A stretch of DNA of 64,000 bases from Myoxocephalus aenaeus (lineage: Eukaryota > Chordata > Actinopteri > Perciformes > Cottidae). This document shows, in pieces, positions 22,690-36,000 of the stretch. Positions within the stretch are counted from its first letter, which is position 1. The number at the start of each line of letters is the position of its first letter. Where the stretch lies: positions 3,812,501 to 3,876,500 of the forward strand of contig JBAMJR010000070.1 of assembly GCA_038501785.1 (NCBI GenBank), read 5' to 3'. The position numbers were made by a program, and so were the translations under genes. The notes beneath the pieces are model-generated. The model ran no database searches and was not told the DNA's origin. It was given only the letters and a program-made list of their open reading frames with translations.

Positions 22690-25035
22690 TAGTATAAGTG
22701 TATTCCCCAAAGTGTCATACTGTTCATTTAACTATGCAGAGGATGATAATGAGAAAGGTTTAACAAACAACTTATTATATATTAGTTCTAAAAAATAAAT
22801 CAGTATAAAAAAAGTATAGGACAAGTTTATTTTGGCTGTGGAAAGCAATGACGTGAAACAGCAGTAATGCAAATGAGACCATTGGGAGAAAGGTTGAAAG
22901 AGTGATTATTCTCAGATTTTTCTTTTGTGACCAATTCCACTAAGATGTGGTCATAATTTTTTTTCAGCTGGAAATTTTTTAAACATAGAGGGTTTTAAGG
23001 CTGGAGTGCACTCTGAAGGAATAATGCAGATCAACTGGAGGGTCATTACGTTTGTTTGAGTGGTGTGTGGAAACTAAATAGACATTTTAGTCATTTTACT
23101 GCAGGGCAGTGTAAAACAGCCGTGAGCAGGTCCGAAAATGTGCCTGGGGGTTTGCTGGGAATGGCCTTGCCTTTCTGATATTTATAGATACACTTCTCAG
23201 TCTTAAATATTGAAATACAATATTAGTATTTTCTTTTTCCTTAATATGTTATTTACTGTTATTTATGTATGTCTTTATTCAACCACCAAAAAATAAAAAA
23301 TGTAAAGGGGTATTGTGTATTTATTTAAATTTTATTATTTAATTGTTGTGTGTTCATGTCCTACAAATGTAGCAGCAACCAACACTGCAAAATAAATGAC
23401 ATAATGGAGGTAAAAAGTGAAACCTCAACACCGCCACCTTCAGTAAAATAGATATCCAGGACTTTGACAAACATATTTATTCATAATTTTTGTAAGCACA
23501 ATTATCCTTGGCTTTTATCTTAATCCCCCCATGAAACACAGCTATTAGGACAACGTGTAGGATAGTGTGTAGCTGGTACACAACACAGGACAGAGTACTA
23601 CTTCTCCTTCATTGATTCATGATAGCCAGTCCACAAACTGATCTAGACTCAACTGCAGCAGCGTGCAACTAGAGCCCTGAATGTCAGTATAAACATTATT
23701 ATATAGATGTCGCATTGAGAGAGGATTACCGTGCATAAAAGTCTTAAATTCATTGCTCAAAGCAAAGCCATAGCAGTGAGATGACACTTTCCTCAAATAA
23801 AAGCATTAGAAAGGATTTCATAAACAGGGCATTCTTAAACCTGAAACCTAATTTCAGGTTAGGACATTATTGGGATATAGAGACGTAAGAGGGAATTATG
23901 TCCTCCCTATCTTGCACCGGCCCACGGTGGGATAAGTAAATGGAAAAAGTTGCCCACTCCACATCTGTGACTGCACCCCACAATCTATACCCAGACCTGC
24001 AAACCATGTTTGTGCTCTACACAAAACAATATTTTCTCTGTTGTATAACCTTCTCCAACAAGAGACACGCATTCAGTGTCATTGTACATGCAGTGATGCA
24101 CACGTTACACTTCTGGTCAGCTCTGCAGCCCACATTAGTAAACAAAGCAGTTCTCCATTTCCCAGAAAATCTTGTCTCCGAAGCGAGGTAGAAATGCAAA
24201 ACATTTTGCAAGCGGCGCTGAGATGAAATCATGCCATCTCATATGGGAAATCAACGCATTAAAAAGCAACAGAAATACTCCATGTAAACTCTCAAGATGC
24301 TTCTCCGTGGTCTTGTTGTGATTTCAAGTCTCTTCTCCCGCGTTGGATCTCTGCCAGTGTCATAGTAATGTGTCAGGATGTGTCATCGTCTCATGCAGGC
24401 AGCACTTTTCAGGAGGGATATGTTAAGGGCTCCGTGTTTGTGCAAGATTGGCGGCGTGCTGCAGTCGCGCAGCATCACAAGAATATTTATTTTTAGACGG
24501 CCCAGCGCTGACTGTAATTTGAGTGATTTAATAAGTGTCAAAAAAAAAATGTGGAGAAACGTAGCCGGGTTTGGGACATCAGCCTGGAAAGGTCAGCAGA
24601 AATTATCGGAGTAGGAGTGAAACTTAACCTTTCCCCGGGTTGACTGACAGAAAGACAGAAGTGGCTTGATTGCAGCCATTGTGTACTCTTGTGTTTGATG
24701 ATAATTACACATCATGTTGTTTGCCCGGCTTCATAAATAATTCATGCGCTCCTATCACGGATTTAGAAACACAAGGTTTTTACTATTGCAGAGAATAATA
24801 TTTCGGAGACTGGGTGTTGCTGTGGCTCTTTTACAAGGACTTCTTCTCGAGTCTTTCTGCAGTGACGTGAAAACCTCCTTAGCTGGAGCCTCTTCAAAGT
24901 TAGATTTCACTCACGCACTCTTTATAAGAACTTGCTAATGTGAACAAAATAGTATGGCTTATTTGGAAAGAAAATAATTACACAATTAGTTTTTTACTTT
25001 CTTGTCAAGCGTTCAGAAAATCAACAACAGTCTAT
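22690..25035. other. Noncoding, no gene seen
   Basis: AT-rich, with an A-run at 24540-24549. No gene or clear element identified. Confidence 0.5.
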
Positions 25036-25039
25036 AGTC

Positions 25040-25945
25040 TGAGCTGGGAGTTGATTAGCTTAGTTTAGCATAAAGACTGGAAGCATGGGGAAACAGCTAA
25101 CAGCTCACCTGACCTAACGTTCCCTGTGCAGCTCCTCACCTGCTCCCACTCGTCCTCATCAGCCTCACCTGACCTTCTCCGCCCCCCTCACCTCCTTCGA
25201 ATTTCCCGTGATCAGTCTATACTACTACTATATGCTAGTTCATTTCTACTGGCACTCTGCCAGACAGTCCCAACTTTTACCGGTGCCAGTATGCGCTGCC
25301 AGCCTCACCCAGTTTTACCCACCTGGCCTCAAACATGACATCCGGTTTCCTGTCTATGCCGTCGACCCGATTCCATGTGAATGCAGCTGTTGTGCTGTGT
25401 AAAAAAGGGTTTGACGAACATATTTAGTCATCATTTTCATGAAATGAACACTGGCTTACATTTAGTTCACCCCATGAAACGGATCATTTGATTAGAAAAT
25501 GAGTCAGATTACTGCTCAACTGTGCATGTATGTTTTATTTAGCCTCTGTCTTCTGAAACCTGAAATATGTTACCTGCCTGTCTTAAATTTCTGCAGGCCC
25601 TCTTTAAATGAGATTGTTTGCCTTTCTGAACTGCCCTTCCCACTTCAGATCCGTGCCTGGCTCTCGTTTCTATAAATGTTGTTTTCCAGTCTGCCTGCAT
25701 TTGGGTCCTAACCAGCTATTTTCTTGGAGAACCTGTGGCTTGCAGCCTCACTGTGACAACACAGAGTCTAGGAAGTGACATAAAAGTACAACGTGTTGCT
25801 TTTACATTTCGGTTACAAATACAGGTTAAACAAATGAGTCCCAACTTTGGTGGTGCTGGAAGACGTTGTTGATCTTTGGAAAGATTCAGGCGAGCTGTTT
25901 CCCCCGGCTTCCCGTTTGAATGCTATGCTAAGATAATGGACTCCT
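25040..25945. repeat. Fold-back interspersed element, copy C (long interior)
   Basis: The left end has ttagcttagtttagcataaa, then gaagcatggggaaacagct. The right end has gagctgtttcccccggct, then tgaatgctatgctaagat, which is the inverse. The interior of about 0.75 kb is not shared with the other copies, and whether the two ends belong to one insertion is uncertain. Confidence 0.5.
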
Positions 25946-25949
25946 GACT

Positions 25950-27470
25950 AGCTCCATTGTTAATGCACAGACTTTAGATCGGTGTCGATTAGAGAGTTAC
26001 ATAAGTGTTTTTATTCCAAAATGTCAGAGTATTAAAAAACAACTAACTTTCAGAGACAACTCTGAAGTAAAACATGAAGGCACTTCCCTTAATGTTCACA
26101 TCTCAAACAGCCTTTTAATTCAAATCCATTCAAGGAAGTCTGAAGTTTCTGAATTGACGTTGTCAAATAAAAGATTAAAACTGTTTGTGTCTGAACCAAA
26201 AAACTGAAAGTGCAACAGTTTTTTGAGCGAGCCTGGGCCACAATGTTTCAGAGACAAATACGTTTTATAAACAAGTTGTGGAAAATGACAACACTTAAAT
26301 CCATATTGCATCCACAGAAACCATAGAAAATGATTGCTTGGTAATTTTACTTTCTGTGTTGTCAACATAACTGTTGTTCTACTTCCATAGCATTATGATG
26401 GGTGTGTCGCTATTACCTTTATAGTGGAAACAATGCCAGTACATCCCAAAACACTGAACTGCAGAACGGCGGCAGCAGCAGCTCTGTATTGTTCAAAGAG
26501 AGTTCTTTACACCAGCAACTGGAGGTTTGTCTCTCCTATATACACTGCATAGTAAACATGACCCAGCGGCACAAACCAGCAGACTTCAGCAGTCATATTG
26601 ATTACCGGCAGAGCGATAAAAAATGTAGCATCTGGAGACACAGTTGGGTTTTGATGAGCATACCCCCTTTGGACACTCGCTTGTAAATTCAGCTGAATAT
26701 TAAGATTCACTCTTCTTTATATTTATTTTTGTATCATACACTGTACAGCACAATAGTGGCGTCTTTACAAAACATCCCCAGGGAGGTGCTCATCCATCTT
26801 CAATTAAAACCATTAACACCACTTTTTGAAATGGCTAAAATGTTCCGTTTCAGAAACCTTGTTTCTCACTGGAGAAAATAGTGCCAAATTAACAGAAGTT
26901 TGATTTCAAACTTGATTTTTTTTCTATCCAGTTCATGTCCTTGTTTTTAATTATTATCAGAAACTGCAGACCTCTCAAACTCAGGACCAAATCACACACA
27001 AGTGGTAGATGTCTGAGTCCTATAATGAGCCATGACCACAGCGTCGAGACTAAGAACTGCTGCCATGTCACGCATCGTTACTGTGAATACTCAAGCAAAC
27101 AATATTGTTGTACACTGGTTTTCACACAATGTAACTTGACATGTTTAACATTTACTGGCTACACCTGAGCTACATATTCATCATCATCAGTGTTGGTATA
27201 TGAAACTACATTTAGTCTGTGAATTTGCTCGTTGTACTTCTATGATACGGTTTTTAAATGTGTGTATTCCTGTTTTTAACGTACACAGGGTGTGAGGTGT
27301 ACATGAAATGTAGAGTTTCCTGGTTCTTCATCTGCCTGTATTCATTATCATGTTCTCAGACTTGACTATCGTGTCTACGTAAAGGAGGTTTTTGCAACAC
27401 TTTAAGATGAATGCATGTTGGTTTGGAGAGAAGACGAAGAAGCTTGACATCTTGAGGTGTTTAGAAAGAT
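25950..27470. other. Noncoding, no gene seen
   Basis: No recognised repeat, RNA or coding exon. Confidence 0.5.
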
Positions 27471-27474
27471 CAGA

Positions 27475-27477
27475 AAC

Positions 27478-27573
<96 letters not shown>
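27475..27573. repeat. (CA)n microsatellite
   Basis: About 49 CA units with one interruption (caaaca near 27496). Translations across it give poly-Thr-His or Cys-Val artefacts. Confidence 0.98.
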
Positions 27574-27574
<1 letters not shown>

Positions 27575-27575
<1 letters not shown>

Positions 27576-28170
27576 CTGCATTCCAGTACCCATACTACCA
27601 TACTAGTATGCCCCAATATGTCAATTGCAGTTTGCCAAAAATACCAGAATGTCCCACTTCATCTTTTCAAATGTTGAAGTTTGCAAGTCAGCATGTTTTT
27701 AGAAACTCTTCTTGACTCACAAGCCTCTGAGCAAGAGGGTCAAAGTTCAAGGTGCAACGTTACGACAAAGGAGCATGTCTCAAGTGAATGCATACTGCAT
27801 GTACCAGCACGTACTGTGTAAGGGCAGCTGTAATATGTACAACAAGTAAAAGATATCTCAGAGCCTCTCGTCATCCTGTTTGAGAGCAAACTGTGTGTAA
27901 ACCAAACCTTCCACTGTGAGACAGCGCGAACAGCAAAAGCTCAAAACCAAGACCAGAAGCGCATGAAGAGTTGAAAGCAGTTCACCGCCTGGGTCACAAA
28001 CAAAGCCGGCATAAAAAAAAAAAGACCTAAAATACATCTGGATGTCTCAAAGAAGCAAAATCACACTGACGATAGCAAAGCAACGTTCTCCATCATGCAT
28101 ATTTATACAATCACTTCACTGCATTGAGTGAAATCTACCCGATTCAGTTTGTTCAAAATGTTTCAAATGA
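27575..28170. other. Noncoding, possibly an interspersed repeat
   Basis: The text around catactagtatgccccaata and gcatactgcatgta resembles a fish repeat I have seen beside CA arrays, but no second copy lies in the window to prove it. Confidence 0.3.
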
Positions 28171-28172
28171 TT

Positions 28173-28243
28173 CAAAATGTTTTAATTTCAAGCCTTGAAA
28201 GTGTGTTTGTTGTTGTTTTAAGGCTTGAAATTAAAACATTTTG
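28173..28243. repeat. 71-nt hairpin with perfect 24-bp arms
   Basis: 28173-28196 and 28220-28243 are exact reverse complements (arm starts caaaatgttttaatttcaag). Pairing extends inward by one G-U and three A-U pairs. The loop is T- and G-rich. The size resembles a microRNA precursor, but the arms lack the bulges typical of one. Confidence 0.9.
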
Positions 28244-28763
28244 GAGAAAAGAAGTGGGAAAGGAGCCATATACTGTGGGCGCTGCAACAATAGTCTGCTT
28301 TTTACAACTCTAACAACTGCCATAAAATCAATACCTTGGCATTTTTCCAACTCGCCAGCTCTCCTAGTTCAAGGAATTGGGACACGTACTGGAAAAGTGA
28401 CGTCGCACGCTGAAGGGTGTGAGCAGGTGCGTCCTCCGCCTCGTCCTCATCCGGCAGCAGTCATGGCTTATTAATACATCGGATTTCCAAGCTGACGTCA
28501 GATGAAGCCATTTACAAGAAAAACATGTTTTCTACTCCACAAATGCAGTGTGTTGCTTCAGTTGGTCCTGACGTCTTACTACCTGGATGACGAGATGCCT
28601 CCACACAAGCCTATTGGACTATAAGCCTCTCCCGCTGTGATGGATAACGGGCCGTTTGACGGGCTACTTTCTCCAAATGAAAAGCCCACCCTGGTTATCC
28701 TTTTGTATGTACTTTATTGCAACTATTGGGAATTAAACGTACTGTAAATGTGTTACCTTAAAC

Positions 28764-29144
28764 CAGTGGTTCTCAAACTTTTTCTGTCACGCCCCACTTT
28801 GGAGGAAGAAAAATGTTCGGGCCCCACCGCCCCAACAAAATTGTAACAAAATGGTCCAACTTTTTGTGACTCCTCCATTCGTGCTTTTTCAAATAATAGA
28901 ATGAAGAAAATTGAAATCCCTTTGTTAGAACAATGCAAATAAAGTTCTATCTGTATTGTTGTATTGTTGTATCAGTATTAGTGGCTGCAGTGAGCTGCTT
29001 TCCTCTACACATATTTGTAATGAAGGATTATTTAAAAAGAAAAAAAATTGGGGTGATTTTTTTTTTAAGAATCTGCATCTCCCCCCACCTGTAATACCTC
29101 CGCGCCCCACTAGAGGGTCGCGCCCCACAGTTTGAGAACCACTG
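28764..29144. mobile_element. Nonautonomous hAT MITE, 381 bp, with 8-bp target-site duplication
   Basis: The element begins CAGTGGTTCTCAAACT and ends with its exact inverse AGTTTGAGAACCACTG. Further in, both ends share a gccccac-rich stretch. The flanks are the identical octamer CCTTAAAC at 28756-28763 and 29145-29152, the 8-bp duplication expected of hAT transposition. No transposase coding sequence is inside, so movement would need an enzyme supplied elsewhere. Confidence 0.93.
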
Positions 29145-29152
29145 CCTTAAAC

Positions 29153-32100
29153 CCATGTGTGTGTGAGCCTTGACGATGTAGTTGTGGAGAAATGTGCATG
29201 TTTTACTATTTGCATGTCCTTCACCAGCAAGTGCAGTTCCACAAACTCTGGACATCTTTGTATACAACTGAAATGTATTTGAGAAGATTATGCTTTTAGA
29301 ATTGGACCCAGACGAACCAAAAGATGATCTTTTAAAGTAATTGAGTATTTAGGTTGTGAAATATACCGTTTTTTACTTCTGTTCAAAAACTTTATTTGTA
29401 TTTTTAGCCACTTTAGAAGCTAACTGATGGCAGTGTCACTCAAGTCAGTTGGAAATGCAATGACTTTTCCTCAAAATGTTTTACTTGTGTCATACATTTG
29501 ACTAAACCACTGTGAACCTAATCACATGTCCATCAGCCTCGGCTGTCTGTTAAGTTCTCATGAGCAAATGTTAGCATGCTAACACAATAATCTGAGTGTG
29601 AACACTATAGCGTGCTTAACACTAGCATGTTAGCCTTTTCATTGTGAGCATATTAGCATGTTAAATAAGACGTTTAAAGGCCTGGCATCACTTACAAACA
29701 TGACCTTGTACAATGTACAACGTTTACCACGTGTTTTAAAACTGCAACCACGATCTGGGACGTCCGATGGGGTTGTCATGTTTAGGGGTCAGGGTTGTTC
29801 TGTTTGTGTTCAGTTGAAACACGTTTCACTTGCATGGACACTCTGTCTGAACGTGGCGTTCTTCTTGCTCTTCAACCAGCGGCGGGCCGGTCATTACAAA
29901 CCTATGCTGTTAAGCCAACCGTTGTTCAGACACACAGGACTTTATTTTAAACTCCAGTGGAGATCCCAAAGTTTCCAAAGAGTGTGAAGTTTAAAATACG
30001 ATGCACTAAACCATTTGATGGAGCTCTGCAACCATAAAAACTGGATCTCGGGTTTAAAGCCTTCACTCAGTGTAAATATCGTATACCGGTAGCTCCGACG
30101 GAGAGCTGGAGCAAGCAGATAAAGAATATATATGATACTGTCAGAGAGTGTGGAATGAGATGATTTAAGGGGGAAACATTTCTGGACATTCAACTGCTTT
30201 ATCTTCCTCCCAATGACGTGATTTGGGTTCAGAATGATTGTCATTTTCCAGCTATTAATTGTGACCGCAGCCAACGGAAAGCTGTCATCAAAGTATCGTC
30301 GCTGGTAAATGGTGGTTTGGCGTTTCCCTGTGTGGGCGCCATGTCAAGTTTTCTTCAGTGTAAGAGAAATGACGCAGGCATACACATGTCCAAACCAAAG
30401 TGGGCAAACTAAACTATTCATTTGAAAAGGAAACACTTTTCTGTTATGTTATTCATGTTGTTCCAAAAGTGACATTCAATTTCAGTTTCCATCATATTCT
30501 CTTTCATCGCCCGTCTATTACACACAAATACACTTTCATCAATAAGCTCCCGGGTGAGTCATTAGAAGGAGGAGAAAGTCATTACATGTCTTCTGCATAC
30601 TGAATAATGGAGCTGGTGCTGGTTGCATTTGTCATTAAATTGTTCATAACCAAGCTGCACCATTATGGATTCAGCAGGAATCTCAGTAAAAAAAAACACT
30701 TAACGCGCTGCACCGCTGGATTCCGTTGTTTCATAACCAAAAACAGAGATATTTGAATTGATCGATATTGCATTAGCTCAGAGTGTTGCAGTTTTCATGC
30801 CAAAATTGCAAATTAGTGATTTTTTAAAATTATTTTCATGACTTTCAACAACAATATACACTTGTCTTTGTGTCTTCTCTCACTTGTTTTAGTATGTATC
30901 TTTAAGTTTTTACTGCATTTTCTCAAGATCCCATCATATCATCTCCATTTTCTGTTGTCTCTCTCTCTCTGGTAAGCAGGAATTAAATCTCCTTATAGTA
31001 TACTATACTATGTACTATACTAGTATGTATGCATTTGGTTTACATCAGAATCGGGCAAAGTGTGGTCCACGCTTCTCTCCTCTTTTTCTCTCAGCACGTC
31101 ATAAGCATCATATTTGTGTCACAGGAGAGGGAACATTTCTCTGCTTCTGTTTGTGTGTGCTGTCACTGTCTTTAGAAAGAACCGCCGTGCCGCTGTCGTG
31201 AGTGATAGACTTGAAAAAGTATGTCATGTAGCCAAGGACTTCTGATGACTAACTTGGAAGACAGACAACAACACTTCACCAAAGCCAGGGAGCTGCAGTT
31301 CTAGAACATCATTTACTACTTATATATTTCCTTGTCTGCTCATACGGGTGGGAGCGCGGGTTTGACGGCATATAACACCGCTTCTGTGGAACCTATGGAA
31401 TGAACAAATATCCCACATCATCATTTTTAGAATACTAAAAATGTGAAAAACATACTTGTTAAAATACGGAGGTGACAAGTGAACATATTCTCTGTAAACA
31501 GAGAAAGTATTCCTCTTTGTTGTAAACAAAAGGGTTTCTCTACCAGTGCTGCATAAAAAACACTGATTACTGGACAGATATAGAGCATATAAATTCACCG
31601 TACATAACATGTTTTACAACCGTGACGCTTGAGACCTCTGAGGATTGCAAATTACCTTAAACGTCATCACGCCATAATAAGCAATTCCCATATAATTAGG
31701 AATGGTTATGACACATCAAACTGACAAAAAAACATGTTGGTATCACTTTCCATGTCTGTGATGTATTATAAACATATGTGTTCATGATGATTTGTGCGTA
31801 TATTTCATGAGGTGTTACATAATAATAATGCAGTATGATGAGTGACTAGCAATTAGCAAGTATTATGATACTTGACCAAATGTCCTTATAAAATGCTTCA
31901 TAGTGTTTTGTGATGTTGTAAAACATGATTTTAAATCAAATATGAGTGCTTGTGACTGTAATTGTACAGTGCTATACGCAGATTATAATGGATTGTGCAT
32001 GTGTTTATACTGCTTTATAGACATGGAGAACATAGAAGAGGGCGCAGAATTTCCATATAAGTTTATATTGTCATTTTTAAACGGATTAAAAAAGATCACG

Positions 32101-33000
32101 TGTTCATTTATGGGATGAGGAAATGCAATTACAATGTGAGGTGAATAAACCATTTGAAAATAGTGTCAAAGCTGAAAAGATGGTGATGCTTTTTTCCTTC
32201 TATAGCTCATGTAAAAGCTAACATTTTGAAGATACATGGTTTTCACAGGAGAGCAACAATACACTTGTAATGCTGCAGCCTCGGCCGTATAAACACACTC
32301 TTCATTGGGGACCACAATGTACAATGTGTGTGTGCACATATATATATATGAGACAATGACAATAGCAGCTGTTGGTATAGCTACACTGATGCAGAGGCTG
32401 GAGGAGGGGCGCAGTGCAGTGAAGGTATCCGGAGCGATTAAGAGTGAGAAGAAGCAGAGGTGATGGAGGGAAAAGCATCCGGCATGTGTATGCAGTGCGT
32501 CCGAGCTCCTCAGAGATCTGAGGCAGTAAACACTAAGCCGCCTGCAGCTCTGTCATACATATTATTGGGTTAGCTATGAAGGGATCCCGGGCTTAATCCT
32601 CTTCAACTCTGCAAGGCAAAGCAGGGAATCAGTGTGCAGTGATTATCACATGACAGAGTTTATAGTTTTTTTAATTTTTTTTTATTAAAGTAAATCCATA
32701 ACTTTGCAACAATAACGACACGTGATAAGCGGAAATTTGAGGTGATTCATTTTGCGGTGATTACAGGATTGTTAATCGCTGTGGAGAAGAAAGAAAAAAG
32801 AGAATCCACAAGGGAAGCTTATTATTGTGTAATACTCGCTATTACTTCACCAGCACAACAAATTAACAGGATTCACTCTTCCATGAAAAAGCTGTTTATC
32901 TATGTATTTAAAACTCCCTGGGATATGATGTGGCGAGGCTAAAAAAAACGCCCCGTCTGTCATCTTTTCCCTCACACTGCTTTGATCATTGTGTGACCTC
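29153..33000. other. Noncoding, mixed diverged repeat and unique sequence
   Basis: 29560-29660 has repeated gttagcatg/agcatgttag words seen in common fish repeats. The remainder shows short random frames only. 32390-32640 is less AT-rich than its surroundings and has some exon-like or conserved-element texture, but nothing definite. Confidence 0.4.
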
Positions 33001-33005
33001 TCTGC

Positions 33006-33052
33006 ACCCCCTCCTCCTCCTCTTCCTCCTCCTCCTCCTCCTCTTCCTCCAC
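33006..33052. repeat. Pyrimidine (CTC/TTC) repeat
   Basis: A stretch dominated by cctcctc with ttc interruptions. The Gly-rich - strand frame over it is an artefact. Confidence 0.9.
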
Positions 33053-33059
33053 CGCGGAG

Positions 33060-36000
33060 GTTTATGCACATGACGATTCATCCGGCGCTCTATCGGCATT
33101 AATAATGCAATCTGACAGATATTGTATAATGGCTGAGTATGAGGTGTCACTCACAGCAGCAAACAAGTGAGGAAATGGATGCTGTGATAAAGGGAGGGGG
33201 ATCAAAGGTTTAGCAGTTCACTTCACCTCCAAGTTATTTTAGCATTTGGCAGATATGGAGCCCTTAATCCAGGCGGATAAGATTTCACGCGTCACTGTTT
33301 TTCCACCAGATTTGTTTCATTATTTACGGGAAGAGAGTCATTTGAAGTAATCTTTATTCAGAGTGAGGGACACGCAGATGGGTTTCATTTTGGGAATGAG
33401 AAATAGTCCCGAGGCCCGATGGGTTTTGACCATTTTAAAAGGTGCCCGCGTCGCCCTCAGGGCAACATCCCCTCCCCGAAATAACTTTTGCCATTTGAAT
33501 GTTTTTTTGAGTTTCCTCTCAAGGGGATGTGAGCTAGAACGTCCCCATGGGTTCTGGCTCCAAGACTTGCATGTCTTACAGGATATAAACGGTTTCAGTC
33601 ATTTTAAGTGTGAAATCCTTTTTCTTGTATTTAGTTATTCCCTCTAAAACAGTCTTTGCTCAGATAAAAATAAACTCTCAGATGATGTTTAAAAGCTCTT
33701 TTAGTAACCTCTGAGCCTTATTTTCGTGACGGAAATCATTCAGAAAGAGCAGGTGTCATGCCCCCCAAAATGATTGATGTCTTATTTTGAAAAGGAACCC
33801 TTCAAATGCATACGATGATGAAGCCGCTTTCTGAACCCCCCTCCGCCGACCTCGTCCTGTAATGTCTATTTTTATATTGTGTTTGTCTCGTTATGCCTGC
33901 ACCCATATGGAGCGTGCGTGTTATTACTCCAAGAGCAGAGGGAGAGTCCAGGCCAGCAGACAGACTCCGTGAGCCGCTCCTGCTACACAAAAGACGGCGT
34001 GTGCTATCAAACTGTCAAAACTTAGACGTCAAGGAGTGCCATCGGTCACCGTGTGAGGTTCTCCGTTGCTTTTTTTTTGGGTCTGCTGGGTTTCTGTACG
34101 AGTGCCTATGCGTCAGCTTATGTTTTTCTGTTAGTACACCTGTGTGTGTGTGTGTCCTTGTCAATCAGTGCGTCCATGTTTGTGTGCGTACGTTCAATAT
34201 GTCTGCTTCTTTCTGACAAACATTAACACTCCGATCCGTTTAACAGAAGTCTGTCTGCAGCGTTCACTCTGCCCGTCAGTAGACTTGATAAATGGAAATA
34301 TGCCAAGCAGCAGAAGAAGGAAAAAAAAATATATATATATATACTGCTTCACCTCACGAGGCACGATGACGGCTCCACTGCCCAGGGGGCCCTTAAGGCT
34401 TCCCCCTTGGGCTCCAACTAACAAACGCTTTAAACAATCTGCAACTGTGCCTCACAATTACTGCTGGGAGTAAGTGAGCTGTGGTTTGTCTAGTTTAGAA
34501 AAGGTCGCCATTAGCAGCCGTTACCACCTGCTGCAGTTGTGTCTGCACATTTGCAAGAGGCACGGAGAGAATGTGTATCTTATTGTCTCTGCAGTTCTTC
34601 TTGTTTCTGAATTATTTAGACAAGTAAACTCTTTAAACAAGTGTGGCTGTCGGCAGATATTGAGATTGTTTTAATTGCGCTTTACTGTTAAACTACAAAC
34701 GCTGAGCAATTAACGGGAAATGAAATGAGGGGGCGTGATGAAGTGTCTATAGACAGACAGGGAGGGCGGGAGCCATTTTTTAATGGATACTGCACATGCA
34801 GCCAACCAATTAAATAAAGCTGCGTGTTGAACATTCAATTTCCCCTTTGTAAAAGACACAATATTTATGTATTTCCTGTCTCTGTGTTCTGCTGCGCGGC
34901 AATACCAATACTTGCTTTGGATTTAAATTCTCACCGTGCATCGGTGAGAATGTGAGACGTGTCATAAGTGTTGCGGGTTATTGAGATTCAGAACCTTAAA
35001 TGCAGGGCCTGCTAAGTCTCGTTTGATTTTAGGAAACCATGCCCTTCAGGCCGCGAGGCTGCTTTGATATGCACATTTTAAATGGCGGGGAATCAATTGA
35101 ATTGAACACCAAGCGAGCTCTGCTTTTGTCTTAAATTCCTTCGCGCTTGCAAGAAGGTCATTGATTTTGGACACACCTGTATGTTTCTTAGATCTATAAA
35201 ACTAAAGAGGGGGTGAAACAAGTGCCTTCGTTATTCTTTGGTTTGCGGGAAGCTTACTAAATAGTTCTACAGCCATGCACACGATGCACTGTGGTTTGAC
35301 CTTCTGGACTTATTATTAACATGCAGTCTATGTTTCTGCAGAGGGGCTCATATTTATTATCGCTGTCTGCCTGTGTTTAGGAAGGGGAATAGAAGAAGGC
35401 TGATAACTGGAATGAAAGTTGCATGCCTCAGTTTCTGAGTGCACATTACTCTGATGTAGAAACATTTCACCAGAGCTTTCTGGACAGTAAGCTGCAAATT
35501 GTTTATCTCAGCATTAAATAATCCAATCAAACATACAGTAAAAACTATATTTGAGAGGTTTGACAACATTTTTTATTTATTTCTTGGGGAAATTGACCAC
35601 AACTGAAATTTAAAGGAGTATATCGTTCCAGTATTTGCATCAACCACTAACTCACCATTGATTTCTCCCTCACAGACAGTCACCGAGAAGATTGTATTTG
35701 CTGTACCACTCAAGCTGGGACAAAGCGCACAGCCGTTAAAAGGCCTAATAGCAGCTAAAGTAAAGTCAGTGGTGAGTCATTTCATTGTCTCGTGGTCGAA
35801 GGGTACGTCCATTGACTGAACGGTTGCAGACAGACAAGTTATTAAGTTTGTAACAACTATTCCTCTCAAGGCATAACAATTATCCCCAGATAATGTCTTG
35901 ATTATTGTGATGCAGAAGGCATGCGGGAAAGAGGAAAGATAGATCTACAGCAAACTGACTGGAATAAACCTCCCAGATCGCCATTGATTCGCCAATTTAC

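Noticed and set aside
28173..28243. Calling the hairpin a microRNA gene
   Set aside because: Perfect arms and nearby direct repeats favour a recent inverted duplication, and no seed or known family was recognised.
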